DNA of 64,000 bases from Achromobacter animicus. GTDB lineage: Bacteria > Pseudomonadota > Gammaproteobacteria > Burkholderiales > Burkholderiaceae_B. The DNA lies in assembly GCF_902859585.1 (NCBI RefSeq), contig NZ_CADIJM010000001.1, forward strand, positions 496,001-560,000, given 5' to 3'. Both the position numbers and the translations under genes were made by a program. The notes beneath the pieces were generated by a model, which ran no database searches, was not told where the DNA came from, and was given only the letters and a program-made list of their open reading frames with translations. Positions 22,141 through 31,649 of the stretch are shown piece after piece; the stretch's first letter is position 1; each line of letters begins with the position of its first letter.

Positions 22141-24957
22141 ATGCCTGTCAAGGAAACCAATACCCTCTCGCCAGACGTCCAGCCAGTCCCCCGAGCCCCC
22201 ACGCTGCTCTTGCATCTCTTCGCCGCCGCATTGCTCGCCTGCATCGCGGCGGCCGCTGCATTTCTGCTCTACTGGTCCTTCACCGGCACGGTTTCCACCT
22301 ACCGGCGCCAGATGAACGCGGCCGCGTACAACGCACAGATCTTCTTCGATCAGCGGGAGTCGCTGCTTCGCTCGCTGGCGTCCAGCCTGGTCCGCAACAC
22401 CGATTCCGCGCCGGCCTCCGAAACGCCGCGTCACTTTGGCAACACCGGGCAGATCAACGTCTTCCCCCTGCACGAAGGTCCCAACGCCTACGACTGGGCG
22501 TTGATTCTCACCCCGCGCGATCTCAACGACATTGCGTTCGCGCAGACGCAACTGCTCTTCAGTTCCGTCCGAAATGGGCAGACCACCTATCTCACGCCCC
22601 GCCCCGGCCAACCCGCCGGTCCGGATCACGCCGCGCAATCCTGGCTCGCGCGCAAGCTCGCCGTCGCCAATCCAAACGCTGCGCACGGCGGGCAAAACGC
22701 CATCAGCTGGCTCAAGCCTCAGCTGAATAACGCCAAACCCCTGTATCTGTACACGCCTGTCGATGCTTCCGCGCCGAGCGCCGGATGGATCGGCCTGGAA
22801 CTCGGCGACATCAACGCGGCCATCGACCCGTCTTCGCTGCAGGGCGGCAGCTACCTCCTGCATGACCAGGATGGCGCGCCCGTCCTGCATAGTCCGGACG
22901 ACGCGCAAACCCTGGCGGGGCTAAGCCGCTACGCCGGGCGCGAGGACTCATTCGGCTTGTGGGGATCCGGCCTGCTACCCCGCTACGTCGTGCTCAGCAA
23001 GTCCGTCGGCGAAGACGGCTGGCGGTTGGTCTACTACATGCCGATCAGCCGGATCCTGGATGACGCCGCCTACGCCATCCAGGCCACGCTGGGCGGCGCG
23101 CTTCTGCTGTGCGCTGCGGTCATCGTCGGCATTCGGCACATCCGCCGGAAACTCGTCGCCCCCGCCCTGCGCCAGTACGAGGCCCTGGCAGAAAGCGTGT
23201 CCCTGAATCGAAGACTGGTCGAAGTCGCGCCCGTGGGCCTGTGCCTCTTGCGCCGGGCAGATGGCATGCCGCTGCTGTCGAACGAGCTCGCCAGGGATTG
23301 GTTGCTGGAAGACCCGGCACTATTGGCCCGGCTGCTGGCCGACGACGGTCATGGCGCCCAACACGAATACCCGCTGGAAGACGGCCGGTGCCTGCACCTT
23401 ACCTTCGCGCCCATCACCTATCGCGCCGAGGAAGTCATCCTCTGCGGCATCAACGACATCACTGCATTCAAACGGGTCGAGCACTCCATCACCCAGGCCA
23501 AGTTGCACGCCGACGCCGCGAACCACGCCAAGACGGTGTTCCTGACCACCATGAGCCACGAGATCCGGACACCGCTATTCGGCATCCTTGGCACGCTCGA
23601 ACTGCTAGGCCTGACTGCCATGGACGGCCAGCAGCAGCAATACCTTCATACGATGCAGCAGTCCTCGGCAACCCTGCTCAGCTCCATCAACGACACGCTG
23701 GACCTGTCGCGCATCGAGGCCGGCTACCTGAAGCTCGAAACCTCGGAGTTCTCGCCGGTCCAGTTGCTGGACAGCGTCATTGGCACCTATGCGGCGCGCG
23801 CCGACGCCAAGGGACTGCACCTGTACGCACTGGCCGACGTGGCCGCGCCGGCGCAAGTTCTGGGCGACTCGACCCGCGTCCGCCAAATCCTCAACAACCT
23901 CGTCAACAACGCCATCAAATACACCAGTTCCGGGCAGGTGGTGCTGCGCCTGCAGGTACTCAGCCAGGACGCGCATTTCGCCACCCTGAAATTCCAGGTG
24001 GCGGACACCGGCATGGGCATCTCGGCAAAGCACCACGCGCGGCTTTTCGAACCCTACTTCCGTGCTGAATCCGGTGATAACCAGAATGTCCCTGGCACCG
24101 GCCTCGGGCTTGCCATATGCCGGCGCCTGTCCGAGATGATGAACGGAACGCTCAGCGCCGTCAGCGAACCCGGCCTGGGCACCAGCATGTCGCTCATCGT
24201 GACCCTGCCGCGCGTCGGCGGTGTGCGCACGGACCTGGGTGTGCGGCTGGATTCCAGGCCGGTCTTCGTGCGGGGCGCCAACAACGAGGTGGTCGCGAAT
24301 CTGTGCCAGTGGTTGCGTCACTGCGGCGCCGTGGCAATGCCCTATAAGGCCACCCTCCATGGCCGGCGCGAGGGCAGCGTCCTTGTGGAAACGTGGTCAC
24401 GCGATTTGACGCCGGCCGTCTGGAGCGGTGCTCGGGTTTTTGCACAACCCCCGGGCGTTCAGCCGCGGCCGACTCGCAACACCTGGACGGCCGACAGCCA
24501 TAGCCTCGCCAGTATCGTCGCGGCGGTCCGGCTGGCGCAGGACAGCGTCGCCACCAAGACGCTTCCCGCGCTGGAGCCGTCGCGAGACGCGCTCGACATG
24601 CACCTGCTGGTCGTCGAGGATAACCCGGTCAGCCGGCAAATCCTGCGCGAACAGCTTGAACACCTGGGATGCACGGTGGTCGTGGCGGCAGACGGCAACG
24701 ACGCGTTGGCACTGCCCGACCTCCCCGAGTTCCACGCCATCCTGACCGACCTGCACATGCCAGAGCTGGACGGCTACGCCCTCACCCGCGCGCTCAGAAG
24801 CCAGGGCTACACCCGCCCGATCGTGGGAATCACCGCCAGCGCGTTCACCGAAGACCTGCGGCGCAGCTCGGAAGCCGGCATGAACACCGTGCTGCTCAAA
24901 CCGCTGCCGATTGCCGCGTTATGCCAGGCGTTGATGCCGTTCAAGGAAGCCGCATGA
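22141..24957 (+). CDS. Hybrid sensor histidine kinase (Roc/Bvg-like), no HPt
   Basis: A 938-residue membrane kinase. A hydrophobic segment near residues 22-48 and another near 315-335 flank a periplasmic sensor domain. Then come a PAS-like region, the dimerisation domain with the phospho-acceptor His473 (MSHEIRTPLFGIL), an ATPase domain (NNLVNNAIKYT, DTGMGIS, GTGLGLAIC), a degenerate receiver-like stretch and a C-terminal receiver (LLVVEDNPVSRQIL, Asp870 in LTDLHMPELDG). It ends right after the receiver with no HPt domain. The start MPVKETNTL at 22141 avoids an unlikely extension. Its stop overlaps the REC-EAL gene as ATGA, so kinase and phosphodiesterase are translationally coupled. Confidence 0.92.
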   Translation: MPVKETNTLSPDVQPVPRAPTLLLHLFAAALLACIAAAAAFLLYWSFTGTVSTYRRQMNAAAYNAQIFFDQRESLLRSLASSLVRNTDSAPASETPRHFGNTGQINVFPLHEGPNAYDWALILTPRDLNDIAFAQTQLLFSSVRNGQTTYLTPRPGQPAGPDHAAQSWLARKLAVANPNAAHGGQNAISWLKPQLNNAKPLYLYTPVDASAPSAGWIGLELGDINAAIDPSSLQGGSYLLHDQDGAPVLHSPDDAQTLAGLSRYAGREDSFGLWGSGLLPRYVVLSKSVGEDGWRLVYYMPISRILDDAAYAIQATLGGALLLCAAVIVGIRHIRRKLVAPALRQYEALAESVSLNRRLVEVAPVGLCLLRRADGMPLLSNELARDWLLEDPALLARLLADDGHGAQHEYPLEDGRCLHLTFAPITYRAEEVILCGINDITAFKRVEHSITQAKLHADAANHAKTVFLTTMSHEIRTPLFGILGTLELLGLTAMDGQQQQYLHTMQQSSATLLSSINDTLDLSRIEAGYLKLETSEFSPVQLLDSVIGTYAARADAKGLHLYALADVAAPAQVLGDSTRVRQILNNLVNNAIKYTSSGQVVLRLQVLSQDAHFATLKFQVADTGMGISAKHHARLFEPYFRAESGDNQNVPGTGLGLAICRRLSEMMNGTLSAVSEPGLGTSMSLIVTLPRVGGVRTDLGVRLDSRPVFVRGANNEVVANLCQWLRHCGAVAMPYKATLHGRREGSVLVETWSRDLTPAVWSGARVFAQPPGVQPRPTRNTWTADSHSLASIVAAVRLAQDSVATKTLPALEPSRDALDMHLLVVEDNPVSRQILREQLEHLGCTVVVAADGNDALALPDLPEFHAILTDLHMPELDGYALTRALRSQGYTRPIVGITASAFTEDLRRSSEAGMNTVLLKPLPIAALCQALMPFKEAA

Positions 24958-26189
24958 CGAGAAAGCTGTCGGAGTACAGGGTGCTGATCGTGGACGATCA
25001 TCCATTTCAATGCGTTCACCTGGCCGACCAGCTCGCCTCGGCCGGATTTGGCCGGGCGGATGTGGCGTCTTGCGCCGAGACCGCCCTGGCCAAGACCGCG
25101 CGGCAGCCGTATCACCTGGTGCTGATCGACCTGAACATGGCCGGCATGGATGGCGTGCAATTCATCGACCGGCTGTCCCGGCAGGAACAACCTCCCATGC
25201 TGGCTATTGTGTCGGCCTGCCTCAAAGGCATCATCAACAGCGTTGCCATGATGGCCAAGGAAAAGGGACTTGCCGTGCTGGGCTCGTTCTCCAAGCCGTT
25301 TACCCCGCACCACGCCGCCCAATTGGCCGACCTGCTCAGCCGCAATCCGCCTGAATCAACGGAACCCACGGAACCGCAACTCGTGCGCCGCACGACGGGC
25401 CCCGTATTGGACCGTGCCGCGATCGATAACGCGCTGCATCGGGGGCACCTGCAAGCATGGTTCCAGCCCAAGCAGTCGCTTGCCACCGGGCGGATCGTCG
25501 GCGCTGAGGCGCTGGCGCGGTGGCTGCACCCGGCATTCGGCTGCCTGCCGCCAGACGCATTTCTCACCGCGGTGCGGGCGCACGGGCTGGACAAGGCTCT
25601 GCTGCGACATATCCTGGAAGCCGCGCTGAACGCGCACACGCACTGGCGCCAGATGGGCTTTCGGGTGCCCGTCTCCGTCAATTTGCCCACCCAGTGCCTG
25701 GACGACCCGGATCTGCCCGACGACCTCGAGGAAATCGTGGCGGCCAAGCGCGTGGCGGCGTCCGAAGTCACCTTCGAACTACTCGAGGACGAGACACCGA
25801 CCATACAAGGCCAATACTATATGGGGGCCAGCCGATTGCGGTTGAAGGGTTTCGGGTTGGCACAGGACGACTTTGGCCGAGGATACAGCTCCATGTACAG
25901 CCTGATTTCGACGCCGTTCACCGAACTGAAAATCGACCGCGCCTTTGTCAGCGGCGCGGCACACGACGAAAGCCGGTCGGCGGCGCTGGTGTCTTCGGTA
26001 CAGCTTGGGCGGCAATTGGGCTTGCAGGTCACCGCCGAAGGCGTGGAAACCGCCCACGATCTCGCGTTCCTCCGTCGCATCGGTTGCGACTGCGTCCAGG
26101 GGTATTTCATATCACCCGCCGTCACTTCCGACCGCTTCAGCCAGATGCTCGCCAGCGAGCGGCAGGCGGCAAATCCTAAGCATCGGTGA
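24954..26189 (+). CDS. Response regulator with EAL phosphodiesterase domain (RocR-like)
   Basis: A 411-residue REC-EAL protein. The receiver has the acidic pair Asp14-Asp15 and phospho-acceptor Asp59 (VLIDLNMAGMDG). The EAL domain has all expected catalytic positions: Glu185 (EAL), Asn243, Glu275, Glu278, Asp305-Asp306 (DDFGRGYSS), Lys326, Glu362 (AEGVE) and Gln382 (QGYF). These fall a constant ten residues after the positions I recall for RocR of Pseudomonas aeruginosa, so spacing is fully conserved. It should hydrolyse cyclic di-GMP under phosphorylation control. It overlaps the kinase by four bases and is followed 9 bp later by a second hybrid kinase. Confidence 0.92.
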   Translation: MTRKLSEYRVLIVDDHPFQCVHLADQLASAGFGRADVASCAETALAKTARQPYHLVLIDLNMAGMDGVQFIDRLSRQEQPPMLAIVSACLKGIINSVAMMAKEKGLAVLGSFSKPFTPHHAAQLADLLSRNPPESTEPTEPQLVRRTTGPVLDRAAIDNALHRGHLQAWFQPKQSLATGRIVGAEALARWLHPAFGCLPPDAFLTAVRAHGLDKALLRHILEAALNAHTHWRQMGFRVPVSVNLPTQCLDDPDLPDDLEEIVAAKRVAASEVTFELLEDETPTIQGQYYMGASRLRLKGFGLAQDDFGRGYSSMYSLISTPFTELKIDRAFVSGAAHDESRSAALVSSVQLGRQLGLQVTAEGVETAHDLAFLRRIGCDCVQGYFISPAVTSDRFSQMLASERQAANPKHR

Positions 26190-26198
26190 GAACCGGCC

Positions 26199-29100
26199 AT
26201 GCGAAAGCCCGATACCCCGTTTGCCCGGATCACCCGTACCTCTCGCTGGCTGAATTTCGCCCTCTTCGGCATCCTGCCCTTTGCCCTGGTCCTGGTCGGC
26301 GCGCTTTATTGGGGACTGAACCGCATCGTCGAGCAAGAGAGCGATCGTCTGAAGCTCGACTTCTCCATCCTGGTCGGCTACATCCAGGCCCAGGAGCAAT
26401 TCCTGGGAAAGCTCCGCGCCCACAGCCCCTCGCTGCCCGCCGAAAACCTCTCGACAGAGCTCACCCTGCAGGCGACCGACGTGCCAGAGCGTTTCGGCAT
26501 GCAGCTCTTTGAAGGTCAACATTCCTACGCGGAAATGGCTTTCTCGCTGGCGTGCGAGCAGGCCTCTGACTGCCCCACCGCAGGTCGCCGCCTTGCGAAT
26601 CTGGGCGAGTTCGTGGCGGACTTCTATTCAAGCTACTGGGCGGCGTCCTACTATCCCGCCTCCACGATCTTCCTGGTCAACCAATCGGACAGCATCAGCA
26701 TGAGCGTGCCCGCCGTCGGCGCCGTGTCGGGGTACGAGCGCCTGAGTCCCGCCGCTTTCCTGACAGTCACCGACGCCATCAGAACGGAGTTGCGCCGCCT
26801 GCAGACGGTCCGCCAACGCCTTATCGATCAAGACCTGCCCGGGCATCGCGACCCTCCCAGATCCGGACGCGTCCATTGGTTCAGGTTGGAAGCGCTTTCC
26901 GGCAGCATGCTGGGCCTGCTGTACGCCGACATGCCGCAATCTGTCTGGTCCACGGCACGGGATGGAACGTCTGCCGTCTACGCGGCCACGCAATTCAATC
27001 ATCAGCGGATCAACATCTTCGAAAAGACCCTGCGCAAGCCGTTGCATGGCGGGTTCTGGCTGACGCACCGCAGCGAGGGGCTGCTTCTCGGAGAACCGCC
27101 CGGACCGACCGGGACCAAGGACGGCCTGGAATACACGGCGGAAGGGATCGTGCTGCGTATCACGGACCCGTCGGGAGTTTGGACTGGCACTTATCGCGTC
27201 AGTTATGGCGCCTTCTTCCAGGACAACCTTTGGCTGCCCGCCATCGCGGGTCTGCTGATTCTGCTCAGCCTTGGGACCGGCATCATGTCTTCGCGATGGT
27301 ACAGCCGCCACGTCATCGCCCCGGCCTCGAATGCGCAACGCGACATCGTCGAAAAGGAAGAATTCAGCCGGACATTGATCGAGACGGCACCCGTGGCGCT
27401 GTGTGTATTGGCGCGGCCCGGCGGTGAAGTCGTATTCGGCAACAGCCTGGCGCTTCAATGGCTGGGCGCGGAGGCCGGCCGGGAGCTGGACAACTCGCCG
27501 CAGACCAACCTGTTCCTGAGGCAGGTGCTCGGCGCAGCCGGTCCGGGCACGATCGCCAGTTTTCAGGCCACGGATGGACGTCCGTTGTACGTGGCCTATG
27601 CACCTACCCGCTACAACCACCAGGACGTGGTGTTGTGCGCCTTCTCGGACATCAGCGCCCGCGCGGTCGTTGAGCAGGCCCTGACGGAGGCCAAGCGCGA
27701 GGCAGACAGGGCCAACGAAGCAAAATCGACCTTCCTGGCCACGATGAGCCACGAGATCCGAACTCCTCTCTACGGGGTGCTGGGCACGCTGCAACTCATG
27801 AGCCTCACCACCTTGGACGCCGAACAGCGTCAGCACCTGGAGCGCATGCAAAGCTCGTCGGCGATCCTGCTGCAGCTCATCAGCGACGTTCTGGACATCA
27901 CCAAGATCGAAGCCGGGCAACTCGCGCTGGAGTTTTCGGAGTTCAACCCTCGCGAACTGGTCGAAGAATGCACCAACGCCTACGCGGCGATGGCCGAACA
28001 GAAGGGGCTGCTGCTCTTTTGCTGCGTGGACGTCGCCGTGCCCGAATGGATGACGGGCGACCCCGTGCGTATCCACCAGATCCTCAGCAACCTGCTCAGC
28101 AACGCCATCAAGTTCAGCGACTCCGGGCATGTGATCGTCCGGCTGACAGTGGCGCAAGTGCTGGCTGACCGCACGCATCTAAGGCTGCAGGTGGTCGACA
28201 CGGGGATCGGCATCCCCAAGGAAGGACAGGCGCAGCTTTTTGTGCCGTTCTATCAGATCGACAGCGGCTCGCATACCGTGCGCGGGGCCGGCATCGGATT
28301 ATCCATCTGCGCGCGCCTGGCCGGACTGATGGGCACCAGCATCAATGTCACCAGCGAACTCGGGCTGGGCAGCAGCTTTTCATTGGATTTGCCGCTACAA
28401 GTGGCAGCCGGCCAGCCATTCAGCCCGCCCGACTTGAGCGGCCTGACCGTATACGTTCGAAGCCCGCATCACGAACTGTCCGAAAACATCAGCCAGTGGC
28501 TTAAACGCTGGGGCGCCAAGGCAGTTCCCGCGCCCGCTCCCCTGCCCGCCGGCACGCCAGACGACATCCTTGTCGATGTCCTGAATCCGGGCAGCGGCAA
28601 CCTGCACGACTGGGCCGGCCACCACGTGCTGGCCAGCGCAAGCGCCAAGCCACCCACCGCGCGCACCGTCCGGGTCATTGCCAGCATCGAACACATTGCC
28701 GCCGGCATCCTGGCCGCGGTTCGCGGAGAACATACCGTGGACCCCGAATCCGACATCAGCGCTTTAGCCCCGCTTGGCCTGTCGATCCTCGTCGCCGAGG
28801 ACAATCCGATCAATCAGGCGACGCTGCAGCATCAACTCGAACAACTCGGCTGCGAGGTCACCCTGGCGTCCGACGGCGCGGAAGCGCTGATGTTGTGGGG
28901 GCTTACGCGTTACGACGTGGTCCTGACCGACGTGAACATGCCGCGCATGAATGGCTATGAACTCGTGAAGGCATTGCGGGCCCAGGGCGCCACCGTTCCC
29001 GTCATTGGCGTCACCGCCAACGCTATGCGCGAAGAAGAAGAGCGCTGTCTGGCGGCGGGCATGACCTCCTGGCTGGTCAAGCCCATCAACCTTTCCACAT

Positions 29101-29468
29101 TGCGACGGCATCTTCAGGGAAGCCGCGCGCCATCAGCTGACACTGCGGACGCCGCGGCCCCGCCGCGCGCAACGCGCCAAGCCGAGCCCGCGCCGGCCGT
29201 GCCGGAAAAGTACCGCGCATTGTTCGTCGATACGATGGAAGCCGATATCGCACAGATGGTCCGGGCCCTCGAAACGAACGACCAACGCTTGTTGAGCCGC
29301 ACGCTGCACCGGATGCGCGGCGCATTGAGCGTCATGCAAATGACCGCAATCACCGAACGCCTGGAAGCATTGGAGGAGCAGTTGCGCAGCGCCGGGCTGA
29401 ATGCGGCTGCCCTGGCTGAAAGCCATGCGGTGGTCGAGCTGCTGCGCGATACGCTGGCCCAGGTCTAG
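26199..29468 (+). CDS. Hybrid sensor histidine kinase with receiver and HPt domains
   Basis: A 1089-residue membrane kinase. Hydrophobic segments at about 19-42 and 345-363 bracket a large periplasmic region with no family I can name. A PAS-like domain, the dimerisation domain with His518 (MSHEIRTPLYGVL), the ATPase domain (LSNLLSNAIKFS, DTGIGIP, GAGIGLSIC), a receiver with Asp911 (LTDVNMPRMNG) and a C-terminal HPt domain with His1037 (SRTLHRMRGALSVM) follow. This is the full phosphorelay order of BvgS/RocS kinases. It lies 9 bp after the REC-EAL gene. Its HPt could also serve kinase 1, which lacks one. Ligand unknown. Confidence 0.92.
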   Translation: MRKPDTPFARITRTSRWLNFALFGILPFALVLVGALYWGLNRIVEQESDRLKLDFSILVGYIQAQEQFLGKLRAHSPSLPAENLSTELTLQATDVPERFGMQLFEGQHSYAEMAFSLACEQASDCPTAGRRLANLGEFVADFYSSYWAASYYPASTIFLVNQSDSISMSVPAVGAVSGYERLSPAAFLTVTDAIRTELRRLQTVRQRLIDQDLPGHRDPPRSGRVHWFRLEALSGSMLGLLYADMPQSVWSTARDGTSAVYAATQFNHQRINIFEKTLRKPLHGGFWLTHRSEGLLLGEPPGPTGTKDGLEYTAEGIVLRITDPSGVWTGTYRVSYGAFFQDNLWLPAIAGLLILLSLGTGIMSSRWYSRHVIAPASNAQRDIVEKEEFSRTLIETAPVALCVLARPGGEVVFGNSLALQWLGAEAGRELDNSPQTNLFLRQVLGAAGPGTIASFQATDGRPLYVAYAPTRYNHQDVVLCAFSDISARAVVEQALTEAKREADRANEAKSTFLATMSHEIRTPLYGVLGTLQLMSLTTLDAEQRQHLERMQSSSAILLQLISDVLDITKIEAGQLALEFSEFNPRELVEECTNAYAAMAEQKGLLLFCCVDVAVPEWMTGDPVRIHQILSNLLSNAIKFSDSGHVIVRLTVAQVLADRTHLRLQVVDTGIGIPKEGQAQLFVPFYQIDSGSHTVRGAGIGLSICARLAGLMGTSINVTSELGLGSSFSLDLPLQVAAGQPFSPPDLSGLTVYVRSPHHELSENISQWLKRWGAKAVPAPAPLPAGTPDDILVDVLNPGSGNLHDWAGHHVLASASAKPPTARTVRVIASIEHIAAGILAAVRGEHTVDPESDISALAPLGLSILVAEDNPINQATLQHQLEQLGCEVTLASDGAEALMLWGLTRYDVVLTDVNMPRMNGYELVKALRAQGATVPVIGVTANAMREEEERCLAAGMTSWLVKPINLSTLRRHLQGSRAPSADTADAAAPPRATRQAEPAPAVPEKYRALFVDTMEADIAQMVRALETNDQRLLSRTLHRMRGALSVMQMTAITERLEALEEQLRSAGLNAAALAESHAVVELLRDTLAQV

Positions 29469-29803
29469 CCTTCAAACTCGGGCGCCGAACAATCCGATAT
29501 TGCGCCGAAGCCGACTCGCTTTCGAAGCTTGTCTATGTATTGAGTGGGTATCGGGCGGTAGATTCAGCGGCTTTCTCAATAGCCCTGGCCGCCTGCTTCG
29601 CGCGTTTTCTGCCTGCAGCCCAACCGTTTCTCCTCGCCTTTTCAGTGGAGTTTGAACATAAAATGGTCACCGACGGACGTACCGAAATTCCTGGCGCTCT
29701 CAGCCTGGCGGGGCCAGCCACGGACCGGCTTCCCCGTGCCGTGTCGCAGTCCGGACACCCGGGATTACCAGGCGCAGTCGAACATCAACGCGATGGCGGG
29801 ATC
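29469..29803. other. Intergenic region between kinase 2 and response regulator
   Basis: This 335-bp stretch holds no clear gene. The response-regulator frame stays open upstream to 29540, and an ATG at 29663 with GGAG thirteen bases before it could add 47 residues, but the extension has no domain and is of low confidence. The regulator may have its own promoter here. Confidence 0.45.
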
Positions 29804-30472
29804 ATGATGAAGCTTTCGTCCGATCAGGATGTTCGGATCATCGTCGCCGACGACCATCCCATCATTTCCCTCGCGCTCGCGGATTCCCTGAACGATGTGC
29901 CCGGGTTTACGGTGGTGGCCACGGCTCGATCAGGCCTCGAACTCGTCACTGCCGTGCAGGACCATCCCTGCCATCTCATCGTCACCGACTTTTCAATGGC
30001 CGCCCGGTCCGCGGACGAAGACGGCTTGCGGCTGATTGAGCGGTTGCAGCGCCTGTTCCCGGAAATTCCCATCGTGGTCTTCACGATGTTGTCCAACAGC
30101 GGCATCCTGAACCAGCTTCGCCAGGTGGGCGTGGCGGGAATCGTCAGCAAGGAAGAGCCGATCGATGAGCTGGTGTCCATCTGTGTGCGCGCGCTGAGCG
30201 AAAGCGGGCCGATCCTGTCGCACAGCATCAGCCAGCGGCTCAGCCAGAACGACGTGACCATGGGACGTGCCGGCAAGGGAAAGGGGTTGTCGCCGAAAGA
30301 GCTGGAGGTGGTACGGATGTTTGCGCAGGGCCTATCCGTTACCGAGATCGCGCGGCGCCTTCATCGTTCAGTGGCAACCATCGGCACGCAAAAACAGTCG
30401 GCGATGCGCAAGCTGAACATCGAGACCAACGCCGAACTGCTCCGGTACGCGGATGAGCAAGGTTTTTCCTGA
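29804..30472 (+). CDS. NarL/FixJ-type response regulator (RocA/BvgA-like)
   Basis: A 222-residue regulator. The receiver domain has Asp16-Asp17 (VADDHP), the phospho-acceptor Asp62 in VTDFSMAARSADEDG and the conserved Lys in VSKEEP. The C-terminal LuxR-type helix-turn-helix is LSPKELEVVRMFAQGLSVTE followed by IARRLHRSVATIGTQKQSAM. It is the likely DNA-binding output of the two upstream kinases. Two adjacent ATG codons (29804 and 29807) follow a GGCGGG; I use the first. It is separated from kinase 2 by 335 bp and followed by a strong terminator. Targets may include the divergent promoter at 22004-22140. Confidence 0.9.
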   Translation: MMKLSSDQDVRIIVADDHPIISLALADSLNDVPGFTVVATARSGLELVTAVQDHPCHLIVTDFSMAARSADEDGLRLIERLQRLFPEIPIVVFTMLSNSGILNQLRQVGVAGIVSKEEPIDELVSICVRALSESGPILSHSISQRLSQNDVTMGRAGKGKGLSPKELEVVRMFAQGLSVTEIARRLHRSVATIGTQKQSAMRKLNIETNAELLRYADEQGFS

Positions 30473-30488
30473 AGATTGAGAAGGCAGC

Positions 30489-30523
30489 GCCCCGGAAGAT
30501 TCGGCTTTCGGGGCATCTTTTTC
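30489..30523 (+). terminator. Rho-independent terminator after response regulator
   Basis: GCCCCGGAAG and CTTTCGGGGC pair with one mismatch around an ATTCGG loop, followed by ATCTTTTTC. It begins 16 bp after the response regulator stop and closes the signalling gene set. Confidence 0.8.
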
Positions 30524-30590
30524 GGATCTTTCCCGGCACGCTGCTCGCATCGAAAAATACGAAATCGGGCGCGCATTCACCACCCGTAAG

Positions 30591-31649
30591 TCACGGTCCT
30601 TCAGCACGCGCCGCCACCACCGGATCCGCTTGCTGCGAAGGCTGCGCCGGCCTCGGCGATTCCTGGATTGCCAGCAAGCGGCTCGCCAAATCACCGAACT
30701 GGGCGTCTCGCGACTTCAATTGCGCCAACAGATCATTCACTTGCGCGGATGCCGTAGCCAGGCGCTGCGCCAGTTCGGATTCTCGCGCCTGACTGGCCTG
30801 TAGCGCATTGGCCGCGGCGACGGCTTCGGTTTGTTGCAGGCGCTGGTCGGCCAACCCCTGCGCCTGCAAGGCGGCCGCCTGTTGTTCCGACGCGCCAAGT
30901 TGCGCTTGGGACGCAGCGAGCGCTTCCCGAAGTTGATCTGCCTGCTGCTGGGCGGCGGAAAGCGATGCATCCAGGCGGGTTTGCAGGCGCTTTACGCTTC
31001 CTCGCTCCGCATCCAGTTCGTTGAGCCATCGCCGCTCGTGGGCAGCGTGACGCGCTTGCAACGCTGCAATGGCCTGTGCGTGGCGGTCGCGATCCTGTTC
31101 GGCGTCAGCCAATAGCGCCTTGTTGGCGCTGCGGGCGTCCTCCAGGCTGTCCTGCGAGGCGGCTAGCGCCTTGTCTCGCTGGCGCAATTGCGCTTCGGCC
31201 GCTTGCAGGCGGGCTTCGGTGGTTGCCAGTTGGGCCGTGGCGACTTTCAACGCTTCCTGCAGGTCGTGCTCGCGCTCAAGCAGTTGCGCTTCGCGCTGTT
31301 CCAGCTGCTCGGCTTGCGCCGCAAACCGTTCCCCTTCCCGTGCCAGCTCTTCCCAGCGCTCCTGATAAGCCTGGGCCTGTTCTGCCCTGGCCGCAGCCAG
31401 CGCCGCTTCCCAAAAATGCGTCGCCGCTTGTGCGATCGGATCCGGCACGGCAGGCGGTGCAGCGAAAGCGCCCGGATCCTGGATGCGCGCGCCGAGGGCA
31501 CGAAACCAGGTTTCCAGATGCGGGCTAACTGTGTTGGGGGACCCCCGGCCGATCTTCTGCCGTACCCGCTCGATCGTGGGCCGGGCGCCTTCGAGCAACA
31601 GCGCGTCTGCCGCGGTCCAGACATCCGATTCGGTGATTCCAGTGGCCAT
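30591..31649 (-). CDS. KfrA-like DNA-binding coiled-coil protein
   Basis: A 352-residue protein. Residues about 1-60 match the KfrA N-terminal DNA-binding domain (ESDVWTAADALLLEGARPTI, then GRGSPNTVSPHLETW). From about 85 to 325 it is an almost uninterrupted Ala/Gln/Glu/Arg-rich coiled coil, and the last ~25 residues are flexible. KfrA of plasmid RK2 is an autorepressor whose long coiled coil helps plasmid maintenance; chromosomal relatives have an unclear role, perhaps in DNA organisation. The neighbours here are not plasmid genes. The upstream AT-rich region holds a direct repeat that could be its operator. Confidence 0.82.
   Translation of the reverse strand: MATGITESDVWTAADALLLEGARPTIERVRQKIGRGSPNTVSPHLETWFRALGARIQDPGAFAAPPAVPDPIAQAATHFWEAALAAARAEQAQAYQERWEELAREGERFAAQAEQLEQREAQLLEREHDLQEALKVATAQLATTEARLQAAEAQLRQRDKALAASQDSLEDARSANKALLADAEQDRDRHAQAIAALQARHAAHERRWLNELDAERGSVKRLQTRLDASLSAAQQQADQLREALAASQAQLGASEQQAAALQAQGLADQRLQQTEAVAAANALQASQARESELAQRLATASAQVNDLLAQLKSRDAQFGDLASRLLAIQESPRPAQPSQQADPVVAARAEGP

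Noticed and set aside
29540-29803. N-terminal extension of the NarL-type response regulator.
   Set aside because: The extension has no domain and the receiver begins normally at 29804, where two ATG codons lie.
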